The notes: a model not told the origin generated them from the sequence alone. A DNA stretch of 64,000 nucleotides from Pediococcus claussenii ATCC BAA-344 (GCF_000237995.1 NC_016605.1:930001-994000), one strand, 5' to 3'. Shown: positions 27,695 to 37,510, counted from the stretch's first letter. A program made the numbers and translations.

Positions 27695-28573
27695 TTACAG
27701 TTTTGGCTCGTAAAAATGCCCCAAAATCTTAATTGTATCCGTAATGCTTACAAAAGCATTTGGATCAGCAACTTTCATGGCATTTTCAAGTTCAGACATT
27801 TCATAACGAGAAATAACCGTGAAAAGAATAGTCTTCTCGTTATGATTATATGCCCCCTCGGCACCATGCAAAATTGTAATACCACGTCTTATATTATTTT
27901 GTACACTGTCAATTACACTTTTGGGACGATCTGTAATAATAAGAACCTGCATTTTTTGTTGTCTCGTATATGTCATATCCATAACACGAGCATTCACAAT
28001 TAATCCAATTGTTGAATAAAATGCATATGGCCAACCATATAGAAATCCGGCAGCTACTACAATGAATACATTAAAAGCAATATTGATTGAACCTATGCTA
28101 CGCCCCGTTTTACGCAAAATTGTAATACCCAAAATGTCGAGTCCACCAGTTGAAATTCCATTTTTTAAAGCGAACCCAGTTCCATAGCCATTGACTGCAC
28201 CACCAAAAATAGCACAAATAATTGGATCCGTAGTTAATGTGATTGGATGAAGAACCTTAATCATTATACTAGCTAAGCCGACTGACAGAATTGTAAAAAC
28301 GGTAAAGCGATGTCCGATTCCCTTCCAAGCAAGTAAAAATAGTGGAATATTTAAGACAAACAACATAACGGCTACGGATAAACTAATATGTACATATCTT
28401 CCAAAAACAGTTGTGACAACTTGGGCAAGACCCGTTATTCCTGATGCATAGATTTTCCCAGGTGTCCAAAAAAAGTTCATGGCGATGGAAACTAAAATGG
28501 CGTACATAAAAGCACTCGAAGCTCTTGCCGCATATTGATGCCTCTTGGCCATTTTTTTAAATTGTCGATCCAA
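27695..28573 (-). CDS. YitT-family membrane protein
   Basis: A 292-residue protein with an N-terminal membrane domain of five or six helices (about residues 15-185) and a C-terminal soluble DUF2179 domain (KMQVLIITDRPKSVIDSVQ to the FVSITDTIKILGHFYEP end). The membrane part contains ALKNGISTGGLDILG, typical of the family. Start is a TTG at 28573 preceded by GAGGTAAAGAAA. Function of the family is not established. Tight spacing to the glycerophosphotransferase gene (10 bases) suggests one transcript. Confidence 0.9.
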   Translation of the reverse strand: MDRQFKKMAKRHQYAARASSAFMYAILVSIAMNFFWTPGKIYASGITGLAQVVTTVFGRYVHISLSVAVMLFVLNIPLFLLAWKGIGHRFTVFTILSVGLASIMIKVLHPITLTTDPIICAIFGGAVNGYGTGFALKNGISTGGLDILGITILRKTGRSIGSINIAFNVFIVVAAGFLYGWPYAFYSTIGLIVNARVMDMTYTRQQKMQVLIITDRPKSVIDSVQNNIRRGITILHGAEGAYNHNEKTILFTVISRYEMSELENAMKVADPNAFVSITDTIKILGHFYEPKL

Positions 28574-28627
28574 TTTCTTTACCTCTTTTCAATATTTACC
28601 CAATAAATATACCATTTACTATGGTAA

Positions 28628-28653
28628 CAAAAAACACCGCCGAAGCGATGTTT
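28628..28653 (-). terminator. Terminator of hisS-aspS operon
   Basis: On the minus strand ACATCGC-TTCG-GCGGTGT forms a stable stem with a UUCG tetraloop, followed by six T residues; it lies directly after aspS. Confidence 0.92.
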
Positions 28654-28658
28654 TAATT

Positions 28659-30452
28659 TTATTTATTGTCTTCATCATTGAAAGAAGTTTTTGTAACCTT
28701 TAAGGAAAGTTCATCTAACTGTTGATCAGAAACAATTGATGGTGCATCAGTCATTGGCTCTGCTGCCTTTGAATTCTTTGGAAAGGCGATCACGTCCCTA
28801 ATATTATCACGTTTTGCTAATAATCTAGCAAAACGATCCAAACCAATTGCTAAGCCGCCATGAGGTGGAAAGCCAAAGTCTAAAGCATCAAGTAGGAAGC
28901 CAAATTGTTCTTTTGCACTTTCTGGAGTAAAATCTAGCGCCTTTAGCATTTTTTCCTGCAATTCTCGAGTATGAATACGGATTGATCCTCCACCCAATTC
29001 AAGTCCATTTAAAATAATATCGTAACTTTGAGCATGAGCTTTATGTGGATCTTCTCCTTCATCTAAATAGTGCACATCCTCTTCATTTGGCATAGTGAAT
29101 GGATGATGTGCAGCCACCCATTTTTGATCACCTTCATCATAATCAAAAAGTGGCCAATCAACGACCCATAAGAAAGCAAATTTGTCTTCATCAATTAGAT
29201 TTAACTGTTTTGCCAATTCGACACGTAAATAACTTAAAGTATCAGCAACTATCTTTTTACGATCAGCTGCAAACAGCAATAAATCTCCGACATTTGCATT
29301 GGTTGCCGCAATCACAGCTTTAGTACGGTTTACATCAAAAAATTTAGCAATTGGACCACTAAAACCGTCATCAGTTACTTTGACCCAAGCTAACCCCTTG
29401 GCACCAAAGCGTTCTACGTATTTGCCCAACTTATCAATATCTTTTCTAGAAAATGCATCAGCACCGCCAGGAACAGCAATTGCCTTCACTTGGCCACCCC
29501 GTTCAACCGCACCACTGAATACTTTAAATTCAGAATCACGCACCGTTTCAGTCAGATCTTTTAATTCCATGCTAAATCTAACATCGGGTTGATCGGTTCC
29601 AAAACGAGACATTGATTCATTCCACGAAATTCGATCAAATGGTAACTTAACATCAATATCAAGTGTGTCTTTCATGACTCGCGCAATAAGTCCTTCAGTA
29701 ATATCCTGAATCTCTTCAGCGCTCAAAAAACTAGTTTCTAAGTCTATCTGTGTAAATTCTGGTTGACGATCGCCGCGCAAGTCCTCGTCACGGAAACAGC
29801 GTGCAATTTGATAATAACGATCAATTCCAGCACCCATTAACAATTGCTTAAATAACTGTGGCGATTGAGGGAGGGCATAAAAATGCCCTGGATATACGCG
29901 TGAAGGTACCAAATAGTCACGAGCTCCTTCGGGGGTGGATTTTGTTAGATTAGGTGTTTCGACATCTAAAAAGCCGTTTTCGTCTAAATAACTATGAACC
30001 GCCTGCGTAATTCGGTTACGCACTTTTAAACCACGAAGCATTTCAGGACGACGTAAATCAAGATAGCGATATTTCATTCTTAACTCATCCGAAGCATTTA
30101 CATTGTCTTCAATATCAAATGGTGGTGTCTTAGCCGTATTTAAAATGCGAGCCTCGTGGACTTCAACCTCAACAGTACCAGTCTTCATGTTGGGATTAAT
30201 ATCTTTATCTTGTCTCTTCTTCACATCACCAGTAATTTCAATCACAAATTCGTTTCGAAGCTGATCTGCAATTTTGAGCGCATCTTCAGAAAATTCTTTA
30301 CTAAAGACTAATTGAACTAGCCCTTCACGATCACGTAAATCAATAAAAATTAATTGACCAAGGTCACGTCGTTTCTGAACCCAGCCCTTTAATGAAACGT
30401 TTTGACCGACGAATTGATCATCAACTAATCCAGCATATGTTGTTCTTTTCAT
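28659..30452 (-). CDS. aspS: Aspartyl-tRNA synthetase
   Basis: Charges tRNA-Asp with aspartate. The 597 residues show an N-terminal OB anticodon-binding domain ([19 protein letters not shown]), the class II catalytic core ([39 protein letters not shown] read in pieces as motif 2) and the bacterial GAD insertion. Motif 3 reads [21 protein letters not shown] lies before the ATG, six bases after hisS. Controlled from the hisS T-box. Confidence 0.97.
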   Translation of the reverse strand: MKRTTYAGLVDDQFVGQNVSLKGWVQKRRDLGQLIFIDLRDREGLVQLVFSKEFSEDALKIADQLRNEFVIEITGDVKKRQDKDINPNMKTGTVEVEVHEARILNTAKTPPFDIEDNVNASDELRMKYRYLDLRRPEMLRGLKVRNRITQAVHSYLDENGFLDVETPNLTKSTPEGARDYLVPSRVYPGHFYALPQSPQLFKQLLMGAGIDRYYQIARCFRDEDLRGDRQPEFTQIDLETSFLSAEEIQDITEGLIARVMKDTLDIDVKLPFDRISWNESMSRFGTDQPDVRFSMELKDLTETVRDSEFKVFSGAVERGGQVKAIAVPGGADAFSRKDIDKLGKYVERFGAKGLAWVKVTDDGFSGPIAKFFDVNRTKAVIAATNANVGDLLLFAADRKKIVADTLSYLRVELAKQLNLIDEDKFAFLWVVDWPLFDYDEGDQKWVAAHHPFTMPNEEDVHYLDEGEDPHKAHAQSYDIILNGLELGGGSIRIHTRELQEKMLKALDFTPESAKEQFGFLLDALDFGFPPHGGLAIGLDRFARLLAKRDNIRDVIAFPKNSKAAEPMTDAPSIVSDQQLDELSLKVTKTSFNDEDNK

Positions 30453-30458
30453 AGACTC

Positions 30459-31736
30459 TTACCCCAAAATTTCTTTTATTTTTGATTCAAAATCACTATT
30501 ATTGATGTCTTCTTCAACCCCAGTAAGCATGTTCTTTAATTTAAAGCTATTATTGGATATTTCTTCATCACCAATGGTTGCTACAAATTTTGCTTTGAGT
30601 TTGTCGGCACTCTTGAATTGTCCCTTGGGTTTGCGTTCAAGATAATCTTGATCAGCTTTTACACCATTTTCGCGGAATAGTTGAACTAGTTTTTGTGTAT
30701 AAGAACGGGCGTCGTCACCAATTCCTACCACGTAGACATCTAAGTCTGATTTTTGAATCTCTTGCTTTGCGTCTTCACCAAGTAGTAATAATAGACGCTC
30801 AACGCCAAGTCCAAAACCAACACCCGGACATTCAGGGCCACCAAGTTCCTCGACAAGTCCATTGTATCTACCACCAGCGCAAATAGTGACATCTCCATGA
30901 CCTAATGAAGAATTATTTACCATTATTTCAAAAATAGTGTGGTTATAGTAATCAAGGCCTCTTACCATATTAGAATCGATCACATAATCAATGCCAAGGT
31001 CACCCAAGGCTGATTTAACAGTTGCAAAATGTTGCTGTGCATCCTCAGTAAGATATTCTAAAATTGATGGCGCATTTTTAACAATTTCTTGATCATTTTT
31101 ATCTTTACTATCGAGTACACGTAATGGATTCTTGTGCAACCGTTCTTGAGAGTCTCTGCTTAACTCTCCGAAATGTGGTTCCAGATAGTTAATCAGTGCT
31201 TCCCTGTAATCCGAACGAGATTGAGCATCTCCTAATGAATTAATAACAACTTTGACCTTAGTGACGTCAACTTTCTTTAAAAGGTCAATTGCCATTGCAA
31301 TAGTTTCAACATCCATACGGGGGCTTGCACTACCAAACGCCTCAACACCAATCTGATGAAATTCCCGCAAACGACCAGACTGTGGTCGCTCGTAACGGAA
31401 CATTGGGCCCATATAATATACTTTTACTGGCTTTTGATGTTCTGGACCATAAAGCTTGTTTTCAACGAATGCTCGTACAACCCCTGCTGTTCCTTCCGGC
31501 CTAAGGGCAATGTGGCGACCACCCTTATCCTCAAAATCATACATCTCTTTTGTCACGATATCAGAGGTATCTCCTGCACTTCGTGAGAAAATGTCAAAGC
31601 TTTCAAAAATTGGAGTGCGAATTTCTGAATAATTGTATAGATTAAAAGTATCTCTAGCTGCTTGTTCAACAAACTGCCATTCTTTACTAAACGGAGGTAT
31701 TATATCCGCCGTTCCCTTTGGTTTTTGATATTTCAT
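30459..31736 (-). CDS. hisS: Histidyl-tRNA synthetase
   Basis: Charges tRNA-His. The start is the ATG at 31736, seven bases after GAGGGG, giving 425 residues starting [15 protein letters not shown], the standard opening; the longer in-frame start has no ribosome-binding site. Class II motifs and the histidine-specific loop [12 protein letters not shown] are present, followed by a C-terminal anticodon-binding domain. It forms an operon with aspS under one T-box leader. Confidence 0.97.
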   Translation of the reverse strand: MKYQKPKGTADIIPPFSKEWQFVEQAARDTFNLYNYSEIRTPIFESFDIFSRSAGDTSDIVTKEMYDFEDKGGRHIALRPEGTAGVVRAFVENKLYGPEHQKPVKVYYMGPMFRYERPQSGRLREFHQIGVEAFGSASPRMDVETIAMAIDLLKKVDVTKVKVVINSLGDAQSRSDYREALINYLEPHFGELSRDSQERLHKNPLRVLDSKDKNDQEIVKNAPSILEYLTEDAQQHFATVKSALGDLGIDYVIDSNMVRGLDYYNHTIFEIMVNNSSLGHGDVTICAGGRYNGLVEELGGPECPGVGFGLGVERLLLLLGEDAKQEIQKSDLDVYVVGIGDDARSYTQKLVQLFRENGVKADQDYLERKPKGQFKSADKLKAKFVATIGDEEISNNSFKLKNMLTGVEEDINNSDFESKIKEILG

Positions 31737-31764
31737 GTCTAATCCCCTCAAATCTTAAACTAAA

Positions 31765-31968
31765 TAAAAAACGCCCTTGAAATTATCAAGGGCGCAATTG
31801 CGCGGTACCACCTTAGTGCTTAACTCGAGCATGATAAAGGTATGCTAACCAACCATCTCAAAGGTGTCTTCATTATACTAATGGTTGTACCCATTCTCAC
31901 CAAACAGGGTTCTCTGACCAACTAGGCATAATTACTATTCCTTCTCTTCAACTAACAGTATTCAATAT
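31765..31968 (-). promoter_or_regulatory. T-box riboswitch leader of hisS-aspS
   Basis: On the minus strand the T-box core AAGGTGGTACCGCG ends at 31801, followed by a terminator hairpin (CGCCCTTGA with TCAAGGGCG, then T-run) at 31794-31765. In the specifier position the leader reads GACAC at 31868-31864, which contains both GAC (Asp) and CAC (His), overlapping by one base. This fits an operon encoding both synthetases. The specifier position was placed by alignment by eye with the glyQS leader. Confidence 0.92.
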
Positions 31969-31970
31969 TT

Positions 31971-31999
31971 AAAATACTAGAGAAAAAACACAAAGTCAA
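31971..31999 (-). promoter_or_regulatory. Promoter of the hisS-aspS leader
   Basis: On the minus strand TTGACT (31999-31994) and TATTTT (31976-31971) are separated by 17 bases, directly upstream of the T-box leader. Confidence 0.65.
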
Positions 32000-32034
32000 G
32001 TAGATGTAAGCTGGAACCTTGTTCTAAATTTGTT

Positions 32035-32040
32035 ATAATG
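32035..32040 (+). promoter_or_regulatory. Extended -10 promoter of the amidase gene
   Basis: A perfect TATAAT preceded by TGT (extended -10 pattern) lies 29 bases before the amidase start codon. No good -35 hexamer is seen at the right distance. Confidence 0.6.
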
Positions 32041-32068
32041 TTTTAAGATTATAGCAAAGGTAAGTAAT

Positions 32069-32941
32069 ATGGATTATAAAAAAATATTAGCATATGCACA
32101 ACGTAATGTATTACAAATTTTAATTGGATTAGTTGCAGTCGCGTTTTTCATCATTCTTATTCCGTCATTTTTTAGAGCAAGCCAAGTTACGGTTGGGCTT
32201 AATGATGTAATAATTCGAGACTCCCCATCCAGAAAATCAGCCAAAATAGGAACCCTAAAACAAGGGCAACGCGTTTCCCTTGTTCGGAAGGATGATGTTA
32301 CTGACTGGGACAAAATTCGTTTTAGTGATACTAAAACTGGCTGGATTCCCTCCTGGTTAACTAATACACAGTTTAAAAAAGGGCAACAAGCGATACCTCT
32401 TTCAGAAGCAACAATTGTGATTGATCCGGGTCATGGTGGTACTGATTCAGGTGCACTTGGTATTAATCCTAAGCATGAGGAAAAGAAATATACACTACGA
32501 ACTTCAAAAGAAATTTATAAAAAATTATCTGCAACAGGTGCCAGAGTCGTCTTAACTAGGACAACTGACACGTTCGTAAGCTTAGCTGCCCGACCAAAGT
32601 TGGCAAATAAATTGGATGCTGACGCATTTATCAGCATTCATTATGATTCGTCAGGGGACGATAATATGGGAACGGGTGATACTACATATTATTACCACCA
32701 AGGGCCATCCGTCCAACTTGGTAAAGACATTAACTCAGAATTAACTACAAAGATCCCTCTCTACAATCGAGGAGTACGGTATGCTAATTACCAAGTTTTA
32801 CGTGATAATAAACGACCAGCTATTCTTGTGGAAGGTGGCTACATTAATAGCCGAAATGATTTCAAAGAAATATCAAGCAGTGATTACCCCAGTCGAGTTG
32901 CATCGGCCGTTACAGCTGGTTTAGCGAAGTTCATTAAATAA
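32069..32941 (+). CDS. SH3-domain N-acetylmuramoyl-L-alanine amidase (LytH-like)
   Basis: Membrane-anchored cell-wall hydrolase. The 290 residues have a single N-terminal transmembrane anchor (about residues 13-33, no cleavage site evident), an SH3b domain (about 40-105, VIIRDSPSRKSAKIGTLKQG) and a C-terminal Amidase_3 domain. The zinc ligands are visible: His in IDPGHGGTDSGA, Glu in NPKHEEKKY and His in FISIHYDSS, with the catalytic Glu in ILVEGGYI. The layout matches LytH, which in staphylococci trims uncrosslinked peptidoglycan. The last 21 bases overlap the end of the convergent HAD gene. Confidence 0.92.
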   Translation: MDYKKILAYAQRNVLQILIGLVAVAFFIILIPSFFRASQVTVGLNDVIIRDSPSRKSAKIGTLKQGQRVSLVRKDDVTDWDKIRFSDTKTGWIPSWLTNTQFKKGQQAIPLSEATIVIDPGHGGTDSGALGINPKHEEKKYTLRTSKEIYKKLSATGARVVLTRTTDTFVSLAARPKLANKLDADAFISIHYDSSGDDNMGTGDTTYYYHQGPSVQLGKDINSELTTKIPLYNRGVRYANYQVLRDNKRPAILVEGGYINSRNDFKEISSSDYPSRVASAVTAGLAKFIK

Positions 32942-33550
32942 ATCGATGATTTCTGAAAAAGTATCGACCCTGTATTCTGGATTACTTGTAGGATCAATAA
33001 TATTATCATAATCAAATAGTATACCCTTTATTTCAGCATTATGGGCGGCATCTATGTCGAGATTTCGGTCTCCAATCATCCATGCTGCTTTTTTATTTAC
33101 CTTAAACTTATTGATTAAGAAGTTTAAGGAAGCCGGATCAGGCTTCCTGGGAAAGGTCATTGATCCATTCACAAATCCAGTGAACAAACTTAGCATCCCC
33201 TCTTTTTCGAGTAACTGATTTACCTCTTCATTTCTGTGAGTTAGTAGAAAATTTTCTCCACCCTTTGCAATATTTTGTTTTAATAAATCAACTACATTCG
33301 GAAAAGGTTTTGCTGATTGTAATTCTGTTCGCTCGTATTCGCGAAATTTTTTTTCAGCCAAATTCGCATCTAAATCATTTTCTTGCGCAAACTCATTTAA
33401 AGTAAAACCAAAAGAATGACGACGCATCTTTAAGTAAACCTCACGTGAATCGACCGTTTTCCCATAAAACTTTCCTAGTGAGTTAAATGCCCTAACCATT
33501 GCTGGATAAGTATCAAATAATGTTCCATCAAAATCGTAAAAAATTTCCAT
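32921..33550 (-). CDS. HAD-family hydrolase
   Basis: A 209-residue haloacid-dehalogenase-type phosphatase. The four motifs are seen: DFDGTLFDTY (nucleophile and acid/base Asp at the N-terminus), the Thr of LLTHRNEEV, the Lys region FPRKPDP, and GDRNLDIDAA for metal binding. A small helical cap lies between the first two, as in phosphoglycolate/beta-phosphoglucomutase-type members. Substrate cannot be assigned. Its 3' end overlaps that of the amidase gene by 21 bases in convergent orientation with no terminator between. Confidence 0.9.
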   Translation of the reverse strand: MEIFYDFDGTLFDTYPAMVRAFNSLGKFYGKTVDSREVYLKMRRHSFGFTLNEFAQENDLDANLAEKKFREYERTELQSAKPFPNVVDLLKQNIAKGGENFLLTHRNEEVNQLLEKEGMLSLFTGFVNGSMTFPRKPDPASLNFLINKFKVNKKAAWMIGDRNLDIDAAHNAEIKGILFDYDNIIDPTSNPEYRVDTFSEIIDLFNELR

Positions 33551-33628
33551 TCTCTATTCTCTCTTTTATTTTTTCATACAAAAAGGCTACCAGTAATTGA
33601 ACTGTTGCAGCCCTAGTTTGTATTTTTA

Positions 33629-34075
33629 TTATTTGTTCTGTGTATCTAAGATAATTGTAACTGGTCCATCGTTTATCAACTGAACTTGCATATCAGCACC
33701 AAATTCTCCCGTTTGAACAATAATTTCACGCTCTCTCAACATGTCATTAAATGTATCGTACCATTGTTTTGCAGTTTGTGGATTACCAGCTTCTGTAAAA
33801 CTAGGTCGGTTGCCTTTTTTAGTTGATGCATACAAGGTAAACTGCGAAATTGATAAGATTTGACCCCTGATGTCTATCAAGGATCGATTCATTCGGTCAT
33901 TCTGATCTGCAAAAATACGCATATTAATAATTTTATTGACAGCATATTTTAAATCTTCCTCAGTGTCATCATCGTTAAAGGCGACTAACAGTACTAATCC
34001 TTCATGTATCGTACCAATAGTTCTATTTTCAATAGAGACACTGGCACTTTTGGTCCTTTGAATAATAATCTTCAT
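33629..34075 (-). CDS. dtd: D-aminoacyl-tRNA deacylase
   Basis: Removes D-amino acids (and mischarged glycine) from tRNA. It has 148 residues, the family size, with signature motifs [20 protein letters not shown] and the Gly-cisPro element in [23 protein letters not shown] precedes the ATG, ten bases after the relA stop. The relA-dtd pairing is standard in Firmicutes, and the two are inferred to share a transcript. Confidence 0.96.
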   Translation of the reverse strand: MKIIIQRTKSASVSIENRTIGTIHEGLVLLVAFNDDDTEEDLKYAVNKIINMRIFADQNDRMNRSLIDIRGQILSISQFTLYASTKKGNRPSFTEAGNPQTAKQWYDTFNDMLREREIIVQTGEFGADMQVQLINDGPVTIILDTQNK

Positions 34076-34085
34076 GATTTATCCC

Positions 34086-36314
34086 TTAATGTGTTGGTCG
34101 TTTGACAACATATACATCTTTCACATTTTTTAATCCATCAATAATATGTTGTAAATGTTCTAAATTACGAACACCAACCGTTAAGCTAATAATTACCATT
34201 CGATTTCGGTCCAATTTTCCATTAATTGATGATAAATTCTTAGTACTATTATTTACAGACTTAAGCACATCGTTTAACATACCGTTCCGATTGTATCCCT
34301 GAACTTCTAAATCAGCTGAATAATTGCCAGTTTGATCATTGGGACTTTCCCATTGAACATCTATCAAACGTTCACCTTGTTGCTCCGCATGTTTAACATT
34401 GGGACAGTCTTCACGATGTACTGATACACCACGCCCTTTAGTTATATACCCCACAATTGGGTCTCCAGGAACAGGACTGCAACAATGACTTAACCTTACA
34501 AGCAAATTGTCCACGCCTTCAATTACTACACCTTCTGACGATGATTTCTTTTTCGCCTGAACCGCTTTTTCGTTCGAAACGGTCTGGTGATCTTCTAAGA
34601 TATCTTTCTCTGCTTGCCTTTGTCGGTCAACTTCTTTTTTGGCACGAACTTCATCTGTTAAACGATTCGACACTCCCACCGGAGCAAGATCACCGAAGCC
34701 CACAGCTGCAAGCAAATCATCTACTGAAGAATAATTAAGCTTTGTCGAAATTTCGTTGAGTTTAGCATCAGTCATTATCTCACTCGGATTAAAACCCAAT
34801 TGAGTAAGTTGATGACTGATGATCTCACGTCCCTTAACAACATTATCTGCATGATCCTGTTGCCTAAAGAACTGTTTAATCTTATTTCGGGCACGTCTTG
34901 TAGAAACAAGTTTTAGCCAATCCCGACTTGGCCCCACAGAATTACTGGAAGTCATAATATCAACAATATCACCATTCTTAATGGAATAATCTAATGGTAC
35001 TATTTTCCCATTAACTTTAGCACCAGTGGTCCGATTTCCAACTTCTGTATGAATAATATACGCCATATCCAATGGACCTGATCCTTTAGGTAGCTCAAAG
35101 ACGTCTCCCTTGGGAGTGAAGGCATATACTCGATCCCCAAAAAGATCCCCTTTCACTCCTTCCATGAAATCAGCAGCATCGCGGCTATCATCCTGTAGCT
35201 CAACAATTTCCTTAAACCAATTTAACTTATCTCCAGCAGAATCCTCTTCAACTTTGTCAGTCTTACCTTCTTTATAAGCCCAATGAGCTGCCACACCATA
35301 CTCAGCAACACGATGCATTTCTTCAGTTCTAATCTGAACCTCCAAAGGTCTACCCTCAGGTCCAACAACGGTTGTATGCAGTGATTGATACATATTTGCT
35401 TTTGGCATTGCTATATAGTCCTTAAAACGACCAGGCATCGGTTTCCACTTAGTATGGATTGCTCCTAAAATAGCATAACAATCACGAATAGAATCCGTAA
35501 TTACCCGAATCGCAAGCAAATCGTAAATTTGACTAAATTGTTTATGTTGATCAACCATCTTACGATAAACCGAATAAATGTGTTTAGGTCTACCGTAAAT
35601 TTCAGTATATTCTAGTCCAAGATCATCAACTGCGACTTTAATATCATCAATAGCCTTATTGATATATTCCTCCCGCTGTGTTCTCCTAGAATTCATCAAA
35701 TGGACAATTCGATAGTATTGTTGTGGGTTCAGATAGCGTAACGATGTATCTTCGAGTTCCCATTTAATTGTACTAATACCAAGTCTCTCAGCTAAAGGAG
35801 CATATATCTCAAGTGTTTCATTAGAAATACGTCTTTGCTTTTCAGGTCTAAGATGTTCTAAAGTGCGCATATTATGCAGACGGTCAGCTAGTTTTACAAT
35901 GATTACCCTAATGTCCTTTGACATCGCTAATAGTAACTTACGATGATTCTCAGCCAGTTGTTCTTGGTTTGATTTATATTTGATTTTACTGATTTTTGAA
36001 ACACCATCAACAATTACCGCAACATCTTTACCAAACAACTCCTGAATGTCACCTAAGGTAATCAAAGTGTCTTCAACAGTGTCATGTAGGAACCCCGAAG
36101 CAACTGTTTCTGGATACATCTTTAGGTTTGCCAATATTCCGGCAACTTGGATGGGGTGCATAATGTAAGCTTCACCCGATTGGCGACGTTGCTCTCGGTG
36201 CACATATGAAGCAAAATCACATGCCTTTTGGACAAATGCAACGTGATCCTTATTCATATACTCGCGACACATATTCATAACTTCAGTATCAGTTAATACT
36301 CTTTCTTTCGACAT
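34086..36314 (-). CDS. relA: Bifunctional (p)ppGpp synthetase/hydrolase (RelA/SpoT homologue)
   Basis: Controls the stringent response by making and degrading (p)ppGpp. The start is the ATG at 36314, after GGTGAG, giving 742 residues. Domains in order: HD hydrolase (YIMHPIQVAGIL and GFLHDTVEDT, metal-binding His and Asp intact), synthetase (RFKDYIAMPKANMYQSLHTT), TGS (VYAFTPKGDVFELPKGSGPLD), a cysteine-containing region (LSHCCSPVPGDPIVGY) and a C-terminal ACT domain. Both catalytic halves look intact. A promoter and a hairpin lie in its leader. Confidence 0.97.
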   Translation of the reverse strand: MSKERVLTDTEVMNMCREYMNKDHVAFVQKACDFASYVHREQRRQSGEAYIMHPIQVAGILANLKMYPETVASGFLHDTVEDTLITLGDIQELFGKDVAVIVDGVSKISKIKYKSNQEQLAENHRKLLLAMSKDIRVIIVKLADRLHNMRTLEHLRPEKQRRISNETLEIYAPLAERLGISTIKWELEDTSLRYLNPQQYYRIVHLMNSRRTQREEYINKAIDDIKVAVDDLGLEYTEIYGRPKHIYSVYRKMVDQHKQFSQIYDLLAIRVITDSIRDCYAILGAIHTKWKPMPGRFKDYIAMPKANMYQSLHTTVVGPEGRPLEVQIRTEEMHRVAEYGVAAHWAYKEGKTDKVEEDSAGDKLNWFKEIVELQDDSRDAADFMEGVKGDLFGDRVYAFTPKGDVFELPKGSGPLDMAYIIHTEVGNRTTGAKVNGKIVPLDYSIKNGDIVDIMTSSNSVGPSRDWLKLVSTRRARNKIKQFFRQQDHADNVVKGREIISHQLTQLGFNPSEIMTDAKLNEISTKLNYSSVDDLLAAVGFGDLAPVGVSNRLTDEVRAKKEVDRQRQAEKDILEDHQTVSNEKAVQAKKKSSSEGVVIEGVDNLLVRLSHCCSPVPGDPIVGYITKGRGVSVHREDCPNVKHAEQQGERLIDVQWESPNDQTGNYSADLEVQGYNRNGMLNDVLKSVNNSTKNLSSINGKLDRNRMVIISLTVGVRNLEHLQHIIDGLKNVKDVYVVKRPTH

Positions 36315-36337
36315 TTTCTCACCGTCCATTAATACAA

Positions 36338-36369
36338 TAAAAGCACGAAATCAACTGACTACGTGCTTT
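36338..36369 (-). terminator. Terminator-like hairpin in the relA leader
   Basis: On the minus strand AAAGCACG pairs with CGTGCTTT around a 14-base loop, followed by TATTG, so the U-tract is short. It lies after the upstream membrane-protein gene and also downstream of a relA promoter (36384-36412), so it may terminate one transcript, attenuate the other, or both. Confidence 0.65.
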
Positions 36370-36383
36370 CAACATTTAAAATT

Positions 36384-36412
36384 AGTATACGTGGCTTATT
36401 CTTAAAAAGCAA
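36384..36412 (-). promoter_or_regulatory. Promoter of relA
   Basis: On the minus strand TTGCTT (36412-36407) and TATACT (36389-36384) are separated by 17 bases. The predicted start is about 60 bases before the relA ATG, upstream of the leader hairpin. Confidence 0.65.
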
Positions 36413-36417
36413 TAATA

Positions 36418-36747
36418 TTATTCTCGTGTGAGATTATACGATAAAAATTCAATACACAAGTAAATTATTGCAAAATAATAGCTATAATGTGGCAAAATAA
36501 TCCAAGCGCCCACTAGAAATGCAAGCGGAAAAACGAATAAAAGATACCAAGGCAGTTTATTAGATTTAATCAAATTTCCAAACGCGAAACTTGTTAAACT
36601 ATTTAAAACAATCATATACCATAAATCTACCATTGCCGACGGTGTGTGGCATAACTCCAAAATAATTGGTAAACATAGTCCAATTAACAAGGCAACTAAC
36701 CAGTAGCGCCAATGTGAATCGTTCATTACGACGCGCAATCTTTGCAT
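36418..36747 (-). CDS. Small membrane protein, unknown function
   Basis: I do not recognise the family. The 109-residue protein has four hydrophobic segments (WLVALLIGLCLPIILEL, LWYMIVLNSLTSFAFGNL, WYLLFVFPLAFLVGAWIIL, YYFAIIYLCIEFLSY). The start is taken as the ATG at 36747, just after the rsmE stop; a TTG at 36753 that would overlap rsmE is an alternative. It is probably the last gene of the prmA-rsmE transcript. Confidence 0.6.
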   Translation of the reverse strand: MQRLRVVMNDSHWRYWLVALLIGLCLPIILELCHTPSAMVDLWYMIVLNSLTSFAFGNLIKSNKLPWYLLFVFPLAFLVGAWIILPHYSYYFAIIYLCIEFLSYNLTRE

Positions 36748-36749
36748 AA

Positions 36750-37499
36750 TCAATTCATCCCTTTTATCAATTCTAATTGGTACGAAATTGCTGATAAAAT
36801 GTACAATGGTGCAGTTTCAGCTCTTAAAATTCTAGGGCCAAGACCAACCATACTAAAATCATTATTATCAAACAATTCAATTTCGGCAGGTGAAATCCCA
36901 CCTTCTGGCCCGAAGACCACCAATAAATTCGATTCAGCTACAACATGTTGAAGAGCACTTACAAGTTTGCTTCTTTCTCCATTTTTTGCAGATTCCTCAT
37001 ATGCTACTAGTTTAACAGATGAGGTGCTAGTACGCACTAATTCGTGCGCATTCTTAACATATCGAATAGTTGGAATTCGCAAACGATGTGATTGTTCAGA
37101 AGCACCTTTAGCAATTTTAGTGAGTCTTTGCAGTTTTTTTTCGATCTTTTGACTATTCCAACGCGCAATTGAATAATCGGCTGAAAAGAAAATAAACTCT
37201 GTAGCCCCTAGTTCTGTTCCCTTTTGCACAATCCAATCTATTTTCTCACCTTTAGAAATTCCACATGCAATAGTTACCTTAACTGGTAATTCAACAACTT
37301 GATCGATTGATTTTAAAATATGAATTAATTGGCCATCATCAACAACCTCTCCCAGCCATAGCGACTTCTCACTCGAGACAATTTCCACTTGATCACCACT
37401 TTTTGCACGCATAACGTTAAAAAGATGTTTTTGATCATTAATTTCTAACTTAATATTTTGTTTAGCAGTAACTAAACTATCAATGAAATATCTTTGCAT
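36750..37499 (-). CDS. rsmE: 16S rRNA (uracil-1498-N3)-methyltransferase
   Basis: SPOUT-family methyltransferase that modifies U1498 of 16S rRNA. The 249 residues start MQRYFIDS and include the PUA-like N-terminal domain and the knotted C-terminal motifs LLVVFGPEGGISPAEIELF and LGPRILRAETAPLYIL. It follows prmA by 11 bases in the same direction, the usual pairing in Firmicutes. Confidence 0.95.
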   Translation of the reverse strand: MQRYFIDSLVTAKQNIKLEINDQKHLFNVMRAKSGDQVEIVSSEKSLWLGEVVDDGQLIHILKSIDQVVELPVKVTIACGISKGEKIDWIVQKGTELGATEFIFFSADYSIARWNSQKIEKKLQRLTKIAKGASEQSHRLRIPTIRYVKNAHELVRTSTSSVKLVAYEESAKNGERSKLVSALQHVVAESNLLVVFGPEGGISPAEIELFDNNDFSMVGLGPRILRAETAPLYILSAISYQLELIKGMN

Positions 37500-37510
37500 C
37501 CGCTCAATAC

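Noticed and set aside
34457-34738. Plus-strand open frame inside relA and many similar antisense frames (in glyS, infB, polC, lepA, prmA)
   Set aside because: They lie antisense to clearly conserved genes, lack ribosome-binding sites and have compositions typical of shadow frames.
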